A DNA stretch of 64,000 bases from NCBI GenBank assembly GCA_016711085.1, contig JADJTR010000004.1:124001-188000 (forward strand), in the 5' to 3' direction. Every line of letters begins with the position of its first letter. The first letter of the stretch is position 1. Origin of the DNA: Phyllobacteriaceae bacterium (GTDB lineage: Bacteria; Pseudomonadota; Alphaproteobacteria; Rhizobiales; Rhizobiaceae). Position numbers and translations under genes: made by a program. The notes beneath the pieces are model-generated. The model ran no database searches. It saw only the letters and a list, made by a program, of their open reading frames with translations, and was not told where the DNA came from. Positions 1 through 8,336 of the stretch are shown piece by piece.

Positions 1-1
1 G

Positions 2-1249
2 TTCATCACGGTGGCGCTGTGGGCGTTCGTGGAGATCGTCGCCCGCGCCCGCCCGGTGATCGCCATGCTGGCGGTTTTTTCCGTCGCCTTGGCGTTGGGC
101 TTGCTGACCAAGGGGCCGGTCGCCCCGGCGGTTGTCGGCGGCGCGGTCGGCTTGACCCTGTTGTTGGCGCCCAAGGCGGACCGGCCTTCGGCTCGGGCGA
201 TCGCCGGATTGCTGCTTGCCGCCGTCTTGAGCCTCCTCCCCTTTCTCGCCTGGCTCATTCCGGCCAATGCGCGCAGCGGCGGCGTCATCCTCGACTCCGG
301 TTTCGGCGTTCATATCCTCGGCCGCGCCCTGGCGCCGATGGAGGGCCATGGCGGATCCGGCCTCGGCGGCTATCTGGCGACGCTGCTGCTCTATGCGCCG
401 GTTGTCGCCATCGGCGTCTCGCCGTGGCTTGGTTTTGTCGCCGGCGGCCTCGCGGGATTCGCGAAACGCGAAGCCGGGGACCCGCTTGCCCGCGCACTCG
501 TCTTCGGGTGGATTGCGCCCGCTTTCCTGTTGTTCACGCTCGCGGCGACCAAGCTGCCGCACTACATTTTTCCGATTTTCCCGGCGCTGGCGATCGCCGC
601 CGGCATTCTGGTCGCCGCCGCGCCGGCGCGAGCGGGACGCGTGTTGCGTATCGGCGCCAGGGCGCAGTTCGTCCTCACCGTTCCCGCGGTGATTGCCCTC
701 GCCGCCGCGCCGGTTTTCATTCCAGGAGCGCTTGGCTGGATTCCCGGCCTCGCGATTGCGGCGTACCTGTTCGCGACGGGATATGCGGCGCTTCGCCTGA
801 TGCTGCGCGACAGAATCCTGCCGGCGGCGCGGACCATCCTGCTCGCGACAGCCGTTTTCTGGCCGGCTTTCTACTGGTTCGGCCTCACCGGCATCGACGC
901 CGGTTTCAAGGTCACCAAGCCGCTGGCGCTCGCGATCAGGCGGGCGGCGGCGGCGGACACGCCGATCTACTACGAGAACTACGTCGATCCGAGTTTTGTC
1001 TTCTATCTCGGACGCCCCCCCGGGTCGGTCGGCGAGATCCTGCCGGAAGACCTCGCGACGGCCGTCGACGCACTGCGCTCCCGGTCGACTTTCGTGCTGG
1101 TTGCGACGAGCGCCGCGATCGTCCGGATTGAAGACGCCCTCGGCGAAAAACTGGCGCGGATCGATCAGCACACCGCCATCGACATCAATATGGGCGTCCG
1201 CAACAAAACCACCATTGTCGCGGGGCGCGGACTTGCGCCCGGCGGCTGA
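2..1249 (+). CDS. ArnT-like glycosyltransferase (family 39 type), 5' end missing
   Basis: This is the C-terminal part of a polytopic membrane glycosyltransferase. The frame is open to the window edge, so the true start lies upstream; the GTG at 11 is only the first possible codon. The visible 412 residues contain about eight hydrophobic helices, an early LLTKGPV motif and a later KLPHYIFPIFPALAI motif. Both are hallmarks of ArnT/PMT-like enzymes that move a sugar from a polyprenyl-phosphate carrier onto a lipid or protein at the periplasmic face. The next gene, 18 bp downstream on the same strand, is a GtrB-like enzyme that would make such a polyprenyl-linked sugar donor, so the pair probably works together. 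The acceptor (lipid A, glycan or protein) cannot be read from the sequence. The N-terminal catalytic Asp-Glu loop is outside the window. Confidence 0.8.
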   Translation, partial: FITVALWAFVEIVARARPVIAMLAVFSVALALGLLTKGPVAPAVVGGAVGLTLLLAPKADRPSARAIAGLLLAAVLSLLPFLAWLIPANARSGGVILDSGFGVHILGRALAPMEGHGGSGLGGYLATLLLYAPVVAIGVSPWLGFVAGGLAGFAKREAGDPLARALVFGWIAPAFLLFTLAATKLPHYIFPIFPALAIAAGILVAAAPARAGRVLRIGARAQFVLTVPAVIALAAAPVFIPGALGWIPGLAIAAYLFATGYAALRLMLRDRILPAARTILLATAVFWPAFYWFGLTGIDAGFKVTKPLALAIRRAAAADTPIYYENYVDPSFVFYLGRPPGSVGEILPEDLATAVDALRSRSTFVLVATSAAIVRIEDALGEKLARIDQHTAIDINMGVRNKTTIVAGRGLAPGG

Positions 1250-1267
1250 AAACAGGCACAAAGGCCC

Positions 1268-2287
1268 ATGAGCGCCGCCGTACTCATTTCCGTGGTTGTT
1301 CCCGTCTTCAACGAGGAGACGGCGATCGGGCCGTTCGTCGCCGCCGTGCAAACGGTGCTGAACGAGGCTGCCTCCGGACCGGCGGGGCCTATCGACCACG
1401 AGATCGTCTTTGTCGATGACGGCAGCGGTGACGCGACGGCGGCGGCGATCCGCAATGCCGCGAGCGATGACCCCCGGGTGCGCGGCGTGCTGCTGTCGCG
1501 CAATTTCGGCAAGGAGGCGGCGATGACCGCCGGTCTCGCCGAAGCGCACGGCGACGCCGTGATCGTCATGGATGTCGATCTGCAGGACCCGCCCGAACTT
1601 GTGGCGCGGATGATCGATCGCTGGCGCGCCGGGGCCAAGGTCGTCGCGGCGCGGCGCATCGACCGCAGCGCCGATTCGGCCCTCAAACGCCTGACGGCGG
1701 GTTGGTTCTACCGCCTGCACAATCGCATTTCGGCAATCCAAATTCCCGAAAACGTCGGAGATTTCCGCCTGCTCGACCGCGCCGCCGTCGACGCGGTCAA
1801 CGCGCTGCCGGAAAACCGCCGCTTCATGAAGGGCCTTTTCGCCTGGATCGGCTTCAACACCGAGTTTGTCGATTTCCGCCGGCCGGCGCGCGAAACCGGC
1901 GAAAGCAAGTTTTCCGGCTGGCGGCTTTGGCGCTTTGCGGTCGAAGGCATCACCAGTTTTTCGGAACTGCCGCTAGTCGTGTGGACCTATATCGGCTTCA
2001 CCGTCTCGATGCTGGCGCTGGGCTTTGCCGGCTGGATCATCGTCAAGACGCTGGCCTTCGGCATCGACACGCCCGGCTATGCCTCGACCCTGGTGGTGAC
2101 GCTGTTCCTTGGCGGCATGCAGCTTCTTGGCATCGGCGTGCTCGGCGAATACATCGCCCGCATCTACGACGAAGCCAAGCGCCGCCCGCCTTATGTGATT
2201 GCCGAACGGATCGACGGCGATGCGCGCCCGGTCGCGGGTCAGACCGAAAAACCGGCCATGGTCCGGCCGCTTCCCACCGGCAAATGA
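1268..2287 (+). CDS. polyprenyl-phosphate glycosyltransferase, GtrB/DPM1-like (GT2)
   Basis: A 339-residue family-2 glycosyltransferase. The GT-A domain fills about residues 1-230: it opens with VVVPVFNEE, has VFVDDGSGD for nucleotide-sugar binding near residue 50, SRNFGKEAAMTAGL near 80, and the metal-binding VMDVDLQDPPEL near 100. Two C-terminal transmembrane helices follow (about 235-255 and 270-290), the plan of GtrB, ArnC and bactoprenol glucosyltransferases. The predicted reaction is transfer of a sugar from a nucleotide donor to undecaprenyl phosphate on the cytoplasmic face. It follows the ArnT-like gene closely and is probably co-transcribed with it. Which sugar is used cannot be told. 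ATG at 1268 is the only start that keeps the VVVPVFNEE motif near the N-terminus. Confidence 0.85.
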   Translation: MSAAVLISVVVPVFNEETAIGPFVAAVQTVLNEAASGPAGPIDHEIVFVDDGSGDATAAAIRNAASDDPRVRGVLLSRNFGKEAAMTAGLAEAHGDAVIVMDVDLQDPPELVARMIDRWRAGAKVVAARRIDRSADSALKRLTAGWFYRLHNRISAIQIPENVGDFRLLDRAAVDAVNALPENRRFMKGLFAWIGFNTEFVDFRRPARETGESKFSGWRLWRFAVEGITSFSELPLVVWTYIGFTVSMLALGFAGWIIVKTLAFGIDTPGYASTLVVTLFLGGMQLLGIGVLGEYIARIYDEAKRRPPYVIAERIDGDARPVAGQTEKPAMVRPLPTGK

Positions 2288-2288
2288 A

Positions 2289-2310
2289 AAGGGCGGCTCG
2301 CGCCGCCCTT
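2289..2310. terminator. bidirectional stem-loop terminator
   Basis: A perfect 9-bp stem with a 4-base loop (AAGGGCGGC-TCGC-GCCGCCCTT) lies between two converging genes. Read on the minus strand it is followed by a short T run, so it best serves the substrate-binding-protein gene at 2333. On the plus strand no T run follows, so termination there is weaker. Confidence 0.65.
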
Positions 2311-2332
2311 CCCCGTTTCCTCGCCGAAGCGA

Positions 2333-3301
2333 TCACTTCACCGCGTCGGTGATCTCGCTCGTCCAGGCGCCGGCCGGCTCCTTGGCGATGATCTTCTGGT
2401 CGAGCAGCGCCTTGGCGGTGCGCTCGTAGGCCGCCGGGATCAGCTTGCCCGAACCGGAGCCGATCAGCTTGCCCACTTCGCCCATCATGCGCTTCTGGTG
2501 GTTCTCGTCCTGGCCGCCATTGTCCATGACGATGCCGGCGGCTTCGTCGGAATGTTCGAGTGCATATTTCCAGCCCTTCATCGAGGCGGTGACGAAACGC
2601 ACCATCTGGTCCTTGAAGGCCGGGTCCTTGAGCTTGTCTTCCATGGCGTAGAGACCGTCCTCGAGCAGGTCGTTGCCCATGGCGGAGTAGTTGAAGACGA
2701 TCAAATCCTCCGGCTTGTAGCCGGCGTCGATCAGCTGCCAGTACTCGTTGTAGGTCATGACCGAGATGCAGTCGGCCTGCTTCTGGATCAGCGGCTGCAC
2801 GTCGAAGGACTGCTTCAGCACGGTCACGCCGTCGGGGCCGCCCTCGGTTTTCAGGCCGAGCTTGTTCATCCAGGCGTAGAACGGATATTCGTTGCCGAAG
2901 AACCAGACGCCGAGCGTATGGCCCTTGAAATCGGCTTCGGTCTTGACCGGGCCGTTCGCCGGGCAGACGAGCTGCATACCGGCCTTTTCGAACGGCTGGG
3001 CGATGTTGACGAGGCCGACGCCCTTTTCGCGAGCCGCGAGCGCGCCGCCCATCCAGTCGACGATCACGTCGGCGCCGCCGCCGGCGATGACCTGCTCGGG
3101 CGCGATGTCCGGGCCGCCCGGCTTGATGTCGACGTCGAGGCCGGCTTCGGTGTAGAAGCCCTTGTCCTTGGCGACGAAATAGCCGGCGAACTGGGCTTGC
3201 GCGACCCATTTGAGCTGCAGCGTCAGCTTGTCGGCGGCCATCGCCGTACCGGCTGCCAGCGACATGGCCAGCGCCATGGTGATGGTCAGTGTCTTCTTCA
3301 T
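2333..3301 (-). CDS. ABC transporter substrate-binding protein, NMT1/THI5 family
   Basis: A 322-residue periplasmic binding protein. A signal peptide covers about residues 1-24 (Lys-Lys, a hydrophobic core, cleavage after AMA). The mature chain opens with the family signature LKWVAQAQFAGYFVAKDKGFY, as in binding proteins for pyrimidine-like compounds such as thiamine precursors. ATG at 3301 gives the signal peptide; the same frame is open far upstream but that part overlaps the permease gene. It is the last gene of a transporter set (ATPase 5442-6233, permeases 4476-5354 and 3334-4479) directly behind dihydropyrimidinase. Uptake of a pyrimidine, dihydropyrimidine or hydantoin is inferred from this context; ligand specificity is not visible in the sequence. 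Confidence 0.85.
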   Translation of the reverse strand: MKKTLTITMALAMSLAAGTAMAADKLTLQLKWVAQAQFAGYFVAKDKGFYTEAGLDVDIKPGGPDIAPEQVIAGGGADVIVDWMGGALAAREKGVGLVNIAQPFEKAGMQLVCPANGPVKTEADFKGHTLGVWFFGNEYPFYAWMNKLGLKTEGGPDGVTVLKQSFDVQPLIQKQADCISVMTYNEYWQLIDAGYKPEDLIVFNYSAMGNDLLEDGLYAMEDKLKDPAFKDQMVRFVTASMKGWKYALEHSDEAAGIVMDNGGQDENHQKRMMGEVGKLIGSGSGKLIPAAYERTAKALLDQKIIAKEPAGAWTSEITDAVK

Positions 3302-3333
3302 TGACGTTCTCCTGTGTTGGGCTCCGCCGGGGT

Positions 3334-4479
3334 TCATCGATAGGACGGATGCCAGAAGGTGGCGGCGCGTTCGAGAAGTGCGATCGCGCCATAGAACAGC
3401 GACCCGACGATGGCTGCAAGGGCGATTTCCGCCCACACCATGTCGAGGTTCATCCGACCCACTTCGGTCGAGATGCGAAAACCCATGCCGACAATGGGCG
3501 TGCCGAAAAACTCGGCGACGATGGCGCCGATCAGCGCCAGCGTGGAATTGATCTTCAACGCGTTGAAGACGAAGGGCAGCGCCGCCGGCAGGCGCAGCTT
3601 GAACAGCGCCTGCCAGTGGTTCGACGCGTAGGTGCGCATCAGGTCGCGCTCCATGGCGCCGGAGGCGGAGAGTCCGGCAAGCGCGTTCACCAGCATCGGG
3701 AAGAAGGTCATGACGATGACGACTGCCGCCTTCGACTGCCAGTCGAAGCCGAACCAGATGACCATCACCGGCGCGATGCCGATGATCGGCAAGGCCGAAA
3801 CGAGATTGCCGATCGGCAGCAGTCCGTTGGCGAGGAAGGCGTACCGGTCGGCAAGCAGCGCGACCAGAAAACCCGCGCCCGAGCCGACGACGAAGCCGAA
3901 GAGCACGGCTTTCAGGACCGTCTGGTTGAAATCCGCCCATAAAAGCGGGATCGAGGCGGCGAAACGCGCGCCGATGGCCGACGGCGGCGGCAGCAGCACG
4001 AAGGGGATGCCGAAGCCGCGCGTGACCGCTTCCCACAAGAACAGGACGGTGAGGCCGAACAGTGCCGGAATGGCGAGGCCGAGCGCCGATTTGAGCCAGC
4101 CCTGCGCCGCGAACACGCTCATGCGGTTGACCACGCTCCAGGCGAACAGCCAGGCGGCGACAGTGAAAAACCAGAAGGGCAGCCCCGGCAGCGGGCCGAC
4201 GGATCCGGGGAGCGCGCTCCGCACCAGCCACAGCAACACGAGCGCGAGCAGAAAATCGAAGAGCAACGAAAATGCCGGGACCGGCCAATGGCGTCGGCTT
4301 GAAGCCGCCGTGCCGACAATGCCGCCGGCGAGGCCGGCGAAGACCGCGCCGACCAAACCGGCGAAGCCCGGTTCGTCCGCGCCGCCGGTCGCGAACGCCG
4401 CGGCGATGCAGGCGACAACGCCCGACAGCAGGAGAAAAGTCCCCTTTCCCGCGCGCCATTTCGACAGGATCGCGTTCAT
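3334..4479 (-). CDS. ABC transporter permease (SsuC/ThiX type), long N-terminus
   Basis: A 381-residue inner-membrane permease. The C-terminal half (about residues 150-381) is the usual BPD-type permease with an EAA-like loop around ASNHWQALFKLRLPAALPF, the contact site for the ATPase. The N-terminal roughly 140 residues add four hydrophobic segments not found in minimal 260-residue SsuC/ThiX permeases. Its start codon overlaps the stop of the preceding permease by 4 bp (ATGA), so the two are translationally coupled and probably form a heterodimer. The transporter sits in the pyrimidine-catabolism unit, which suggests a nucleobase or degradation product as substrate. Confidence 0.83.
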   Translation of the reverse strand: MNAILSKWRAGKGTFLLLSGVVACIAAAFATGGADEPGFAGLVGAVFAGLAGGIVGTAASSRRHWPVPAFSLLFDFLLALVLLWLVRSALPGSVGPLPGLPFWFFTVAAWLFAWSVVNRMSVFAAQGWLKSALGLAIPALFGLTVLFLWEAVTRGFGIPFVLLPPPSAIGARFAASIPLLWADFNQTVLKAVLFGFVVGSGAGFLVALLADRYAFLANGLLPIGNLVSALPIIGIAPVMVIWFGFDWQSKAAVVIVMTFFPMLVNALAGLSASGAMERDLMRTYASNHWQALFKLRLPAALPFVFNALKINSTLALIGAIVAEFFGTPIVGMGFRISTEVGRMNLDMVWAEIALAAIVGSLFYGAIALLERAATFWHPSYR

Positions 4480-5354
4480 GCCGGTCGCGCTCCCATCGCC
4501 TTGCCGGCAAGGACGCGCGCGACATCGACGGCGAGCACCAGCAGCACGGCGCAGATCGAGCCGGCGATCAGCGCCGCCCAGACATCGATGGTCTGCGAAT
4601 AATAGGAGCCGGCGAGCAGTTTCGAGCCGATGCCGGCGACCGCGCCGGTCGGCAATTCGCCGACGATGGCGCCGACGAGACTGGCGGCGACCGCCACCTT
4701 GATCGAGGCGAAGAAGAACGGCAGCGACGCCGGGGCGCGCAGCTTGATGAAGGTCTTCGTTTTCGAGGCGTTATAGGTGCGCATCAGGTCGAGATGCATC
4801 ACCTCCGGCGAACGCAGACCCTTCACCATGCCCACCGTGACCGGGAAGAACGACAGATAGGTCGAGATCAGCGCCTTCGGCAGCAGGCCGGTGACGCCGA
4901 TGGCGGCGAGGATGACGATGATCATCGGCGCAACGGCGAGCATCGGCACCATCTGCGAGGCGACCACCCAGGGCAGGAAGGATTTCGCCAGCGCCGGCAC
5001 ATGGACGATGCCGATGGCGATGACGACTCCGAGCGCCGTGCCCATCAGGAAGCCGAGCAGGGTGGAGGAAAGCGTCACGGCCGAATGGTAGACGAGGCTG
5101 CGCTTCGAGGTGACCTTCACCGTGAAGATGTTCTTCCACAGGTTTTCCGCCACCTGGTGCGGGGCCGGCATGGTCGGCTTCGGCTGCGTCAGCGTCTGGC
5201 CGATGAAGGTCCACGCATCCGGGCTGACGCCGTCGCGGCTGTTCTGGTCGCGCTGGAACGGCGCGTTCATGCCGATGGCGGCGACGTACCACAATGCCAC
5301 GATGGCCGCGACGATGGTCAGCACGGGGAGGAACTTGGCGCGCAGGGAGGTCAT
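4476..5354 (-). CDS. ABC transporter permease (SsuC/ThiX type)
   Basis: A 292-residue permease with about six transmembrane helices and an EAA-type loop (YNASKTKTFIKLRAPASLPF) near the C-terminal third. ATG at 5354 is preferred because the chain then starts just before the first helix. The upstream in-frame GTG at 5396 lies inside a GC-rich palindromic repeat and would add 14 non-conserved residues. The gene ends in an ATGA overlap with the second permease. About 85 bp containing that repeat separate it from the ATPase gene upstream. Its role is as one half of the membrane channel of the pyrimidine-linked importer. Confidence 0.83.
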   Translation of the reverse strand: MTSLRAKFLPVLTIVAAIVALWYVAAIGMNAPFQRDQNSRDGVSPDAWTFIGQTLTQPKPTMPAPHQVAENLWKNIFTVKVTSKRSLVYHSAVTLSSTLLGFLMGTALGVVIAIGIVHVPALAKSFLPWVVASQMVPMLAVAPMIIVILAAIGVTGLLPKALISTYLSFFPVTVGMVKGLRSPEVMHLDLMRTYNASKTKTFIKLRAPASLPFFFASIKVAVAASLVGAIVGELPTGAVAGIGSKLLAGSYYSQTIDVWAALIAGSICAVLLVLAVDVARVLAGKAMGARPA

Positions 5355-5388
5355 GGGAGGTGCAACTCCCGGACCGGGATTGCCGGTG

Positions 5389-5424
5389 ACCCCCACCCCT
5401 TGCCCCTCCCCTCAGGGGGGAGGG
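5389..5424. repeat. GC-rich intergenic palindrome, unpaired copy
   Basis: A C-rich arm followed by a G-rich arm around CTCA, of the form ACCCCCACCCCT...CCCCTCCCCTCAGGGGGGAGGGG. It shares its core with the copies at 8140, 8288, 8713 and 8796. Unlike those, no inverted partner is seen close by. Confidence 0.7.
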
Positions 5425-5441
5425 GAAAAAACAGCCGCCTC

Positions 5442-6233
5442 TCAATCGTCATAGGAATGCCCCGCCCTCAGCCCCTCGCGCACGCGGTGGGCGATTCTCA
5501 GGAATTCCGGAGTCTCGCGGATGTCGAGCGGCCGCTCGCGCGGCAGGTCCGACTCGATCACATCGATGACGCGGCCCGGCCTGGGGCTCATCACCACGAT
5601 GCGGGTGGAGAGATAGACGGCTTCGGGAATCGAATGGGTGACGAAGCAGATGGTCTTCTGCGTCCGCGCCCAGAGTTGCAGCAATTGTTCGTTGAGATGG
5701 TCGCGCACGATCTCGTCGAGCGCCCCGAACGGCTCGTCCATCAGCAACAGATCGGCGTCGAAGGACAGCGCGCGGGCGATCGAGGCGCGCTGCTGCATAC
5801 CGCCCGACAATTGCCACGGATACTTCTTCTCGAAGCCCTTGAGATTGACCAGCGCCAGCGTGCGGGCAATGCGTTCGGTTCTTTCGGCGGCGCCGACGCC
5901 CATGATCTCGAGCGGCAGGGCGACGTTCTTCTCGATCGTGCGCCACGGCAGCAGCGCGGGCGCCTGAAAAACGTAGCCGTAGGCGCGTTTCTCGCGCGCC
6001 TGGTGCGGCGTCATGCCGTTGACGACGATGGTCCCGCCGGTGGCGCGCTCGAGATCGGCGATGACGCGCAGGAATGTTGTCTTGCCGCAACCCGACGGGC
6101 CGATGAAGGAGACGAACTCGCCCTTGGAGATGTCGAGATTGACATCCTTCAGCGCGTGGACCGGACCGTCGTTGGTGGCAAAGGTGAGGGAAAGGGCGGA
6201 GGCGGTGATGCAGGGGGCGGGAGATGAGGGCAT
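5442..6233 (-). CDS. ABC transporter ATP-binding protein (SsuB/ThiZ/TauB type)
   Basis: A 263-residue nucleotide-binding subunit. Walker A is GPSGCGKTT near residue 46, the signature is LSGGM, Walker B is LLLMDEPFGALD and the switch His is in CFVTHSIPEA, all intact. This subclass powers importers for sulfonates, nitrate, HMP and related small molecules. ATG at 6233 is chosen; the frame continues 15 codons upstream, but only into the palindromic repeat at 6244. It is the first transporter gene behind hydA (the two are separated by 183 bp holding an inverted repeat pair), then the two permeases and the binding protein follow. Confidence 0.87.
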   Translation of the reverse strand: MPSSPAPCITASALSLTFATNDGPVHALKDVNLDISKGEFVSFIGPSGCGKTTFLRVIADLERATGGTIVVNGMTPHQAREKRAYGYVFQAPALLPWRTIEKNVALPLEIMGVGAAERTERIARTLALVNLKGFEKKYPWQLSGGMQQRASIARALSFDADLLLMDEPFGALDEIVRDHLNEQLLQLWARTQKTICFVTHSIPEAVYLSTRIVVMSPRPGRVIDVIESDLPRERPLDIRETPEFLRIAHRVREGLRAGHSYDD

Positions 6234-6243
6234 GGTCCTATGC

Positions 6244-6399
6244 ACCCCCCTCTGCCCTGCCGGGCATCTCCCCCACAAGGGGGGAGATCGGACGACGCAT
6301 GGGCCGCTGCTGGCTTTTCATGGTCGATAGCGCCGCGAGAAGGGAGGACAGCCGATCTCCCCCCTTGTGGGGGAGATGCCCGGCTGGGCAGAGGGGGGT
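6244..6399. repeat. inverted pair of 48-bp GC-rich palindromic repeats
   Basis: Copy one (6244-6291) and copy two (6352-6399) are reverse complements over 48 bases with one mismatch, separated by 60 bp. Each copy is itself dyadic (GCCCTGCCGGGC, then CTCCCCCACAAGGGGGGAG). The arrangement resembles paired REP/BIME elements. It lies between hydA and the ABC ATPase gene and could form a large cruciform or mRNA stem. Confidence 0.8.
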
Positions 6400-6416
6400 A
6401 TTGCGGAGTCCCACCC

Positions 6417-7868
6417 TCAAACCCCGCTTGCCGGAATGCCCGACCGCTCGACTTTCCTCGGCGCGACCAGTTCCTTCCACGTCGACAGCGCCTTGTTGAC
6501 CGCCATGCCCGGTTCGCGGCCGACGAATTCGCCGTGGCCGGGATGGGCTTCGACCTTGCCGTCGTTGACGACAAGCTGGCCGCGCGACAGCACGTAGCGC
6601 GGCAGGCCGGTGACCTCGACGCCCTCGAAGACATTGTAGTCGATCACCGACTGCTGCTTTTTGGCGCTGATTTTCTTCTTCTTTTTCGGATCCCAGACGA
6701 CGATGTCGGCGTCGGCGCCTTCGACGATCGCCCCCTTCTTCGGGTACATGTTGAGGATCTTGGCGATGTTGGTGGAGGTCACGGCCACGAACTCGTTCAT
6801 GGTCAGCCGCCCGGTGTTGACGCCGAAGGTCCACAGCACCGGCATGCGGTCCTCAAGCCCGCCGGTGCCGTTGGGAATCTTGGTGAAGTCGCCGACGCCG
6901 GTGCGTTTCTGCTCGGTGGTGAACGAGCAATGGTCCGTCGCCACCACCTGCAGCGAGCCGGATTGCAGGCCGGCCCACAGCGAATCCTGGTGCAGCTTGT
7001 TGCGGAAGGGCGGGCTCATCACGCGCCGCGCCGCATGGTCCCAGTCCTTGTTGATGTACTCGCTCTCGTCGAGCACGAGGTGCTGGACCAGCGGCTCGCC
7101 ATAGACGCGCATGCCCTTCTGGCGGGCCCGGCGGATGGCCTCGTGCGCCGGCTCGCAGGAGGTGTGCACGACATAGAGCGGCACGCCCGCCATGTCGGCG
7201 ATCATGATGGCGCGGTTGGTCGCCTCGCCCTCCACCTCCGGCGGACGCGAATAGGCGTGCGCCTCCGGACCGTTGTTGCTTTCGGCGAGCAGCTTCTGCT
7301 GCAGCGAGGCGACGACGTCGCCGTTCTCGGCGTGGACCAGCGGCAGCGCGCCGAGTTCGGCGCAGCGCTTGAACGAGGCGAACATCTCGTCGTCGTTGAC
7401 CATCAGCGCGCCCTTGTAGGCCATGAAGTGCTTGAACGAGGTGATGCCCTTGTCGACGACGGTCTTCATCTCGTTGAACACCTGCTCGCCCCACCAGGTG
7501 ATCGCCATGTGGAAGGAGAAGTCGCAGCACGCCTTGGAGGTCTTGTTGTGCCACATGGAAAGCGCGTCGAGCAGCGACTGGCCCGGCGACGGCAGGCAGA
7601 AATCGACGACCATCGTGGTGCCGCCGGAAAGCGCGGCGCGCGTGCCACTCTCGAAATCGTCGGCCGAATAGGTGCCCATGAAAGGCATTTCCAGATGGGT
7701 GTGCGGGTCGATGCCGCCCGGCATGACGTAGCAGCCGGTGGCGTCATACTCGTGGTCGCCGTGCAGGTCCGGGCCGATGGCGATGATCTTGTCGTGCTTG
7801 ACCAGCACATCGGCCTTGAAGGTGCGGTCGGCGGTGACGACGGTTCCGTTCTTGATGACCTTGCTCAT
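6417..7868 (-). CDS. hydA: dihydropyrimidinase (hydantoinase)
   Basis: A 483-residue amidohydrolase that opens the ring of dihydrouracil or dihydrothymine to N-carbamoyl-beta-amino acids, the second step of reductive pyrimidine breakdown. Metal ligands are visible: HTHLEMP near residue 57, the carbamylated lysine in SFKHFMAYKGA near 160, a histidine in YVVHTSCEP, and ATDHCSF near 315. Full length matches the family (about 480). It lies between the hydrolase/aminotransferase genes upstream and a dedicated-looking ABC transporter downstream, all on the minus strand, so one catabolic unit is likely. The symbol pydB is also used for this enzyme in some systems. A D-hydantoinase activity is also possible, as the two overlap. 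Confidence 0.93.
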   Translation of the reverse strand: MSKVIKNGTVVTADRTFKADVLVKHDKIIAIGPDLHGDHEYDATGCYVMPGGIDPHTHLEMPFMGTYSADDFESGTRAALSGGTTMVVDFCLPSPGQSLLDALSMWHNKTSKACCDFSFHMAITWWGEQVFNEMKTVVDKGITSFKHFMAYKGALMVNDDEMFASFKRCAELGALPLVHAENGDVVASLQQKLLAESNNGPEAHAYSRPPEVEGEATNRAIMIADMAGVPLYVVHTSCEPAHEAIRRARQKGMRVYGEPLVQHLVLDESEYINKDWDHAARRVMSPPFRNKLHQDSLWAGLQSGSLQVVATDHCSFTTEQKRTGVGDFTKIPNGTGGLEDRMPVLWTFGVNTGRLTMNEFVAVTSTNIAKILNMYPKKGAIVEGADADIVVWDPKKKKKISAKKQQSVIDYNVFEGVEVTGLPRYVLSRGQLVVNDGKVEAHPGHGEFVGREPGMAVNKALSTWKELVAPRKVERSGIPASGV

Positions 7869-7973
7869 TTCGATGCGCCTTCTATTTTGTAGCCAAATTG
7901 GGACATTGCCTGATCATAGCAGGCCAGCCTTTCCGCGGATCACCAATCTTTGTGCAGTCACTAAAGTAAGCAT

Positions 7974-8240
7974 CTATTGTTGCTTCTTTGCCCATTCGAT
8001 ATCATTCTCATCGTATGTCTCCGAAATGCTGTCGTCACATTCGCCTGTCCACCGATTGCATTGGGCGAAACAAAAATCAGGCGTAAGTGCAGTAAAGATA
8101 ACCGCGACCGCAAGCACCGAAAGTCCAAAACGGGCAGATACCCCTCCCCCTTGTGGGGAGGGGTTAGTGGGGTCGGCGTAAGCGCCCATTAAGAACGTTT
8201 CGGTTGGACTGGCAGAGGTGAGCCGATAATTTTCATCCAA
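7974..8240 (-). CDS. possible small secreted protein with a repeat-derived N-terminus
   Basis: An 88-codon frame. Its C-terminal half looks like a signal peptide (hydrophobic LSVLAVAVIFTALTP, then FCFAQ) followed by a short acidic mature part with two cysteines. The N-terminal part is read through the palindromic repeat at 8140-8175, giving NPSPQGGG. That piece is unlikely to be native; the repeat may have inserted near or over an older start. No homologue is recognised. It could equally be chance coding; a GTG or TTG start closer to the hydrophobic stretch would fit better. The remainder of the 7869-8336 gap shows only repeats. Confidence 0.3.
   Translation of the reverse strand: MDENYRLTSASPTETFLMGAYADPTNPSPQGGGVSARFGLSVLAVAVIFTALTPDFCFAQCNRWTGECDDSISETYDENDIEWAKKQQ
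8140..8175. repeat. GC-rich palindromic repeat
   Basis: C-rich and G-rich arms around CCCTTGTGGGG, ending in GGTTAGTGGGGTCG. It is the inverted relative of the copy at 8288-8323, 112 bp away, and of the R6/R7 pair further on. It falls inside the small open frame at 7974-8240. Confidence 0.7.
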
Positions 8241-8287
8241 AGTACCCGATTCATTCCGTCACTGTTCTCGAATGGCTCGCTGCTCGC

Positions 8288-8323
8288 GACCCCACCGCCC
8301 CTCCCCGCAAGGGGGGGGGCCCA
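8288..8323. repeat. GC-rich palindromic repeat, partner of 8140
   Basis: Begins CGACCCCACCGCCCCTCCCC and ends in a run of nine G and three C. It is a diverged reverse complement of the 8140-8175 copy. The long G run differs from the other copies and may be another place where the consensus is unreliable. Confidence 0.65.
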
Positions 8324-8336
8324 GCGAAAAGACTCC

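Noticed and set aside
2333..4525. A 730-codon minus-strand frame running through the permease gene into the binding-protein gene
   Set aside because: Only its C-terminal 322 codons, from ATG 3301, form a protein with signal peptide and family motifs. The rest is the shadow of the permease gene in another frame.
7869..7910. A possible third RutR site before hydA (GCCAAATTGGGACA region)
   Set aside because: The dyad is odd-centred and needs a one-base insertion to match TTGACC-N4-GGTCAA. The match is too weak to call.
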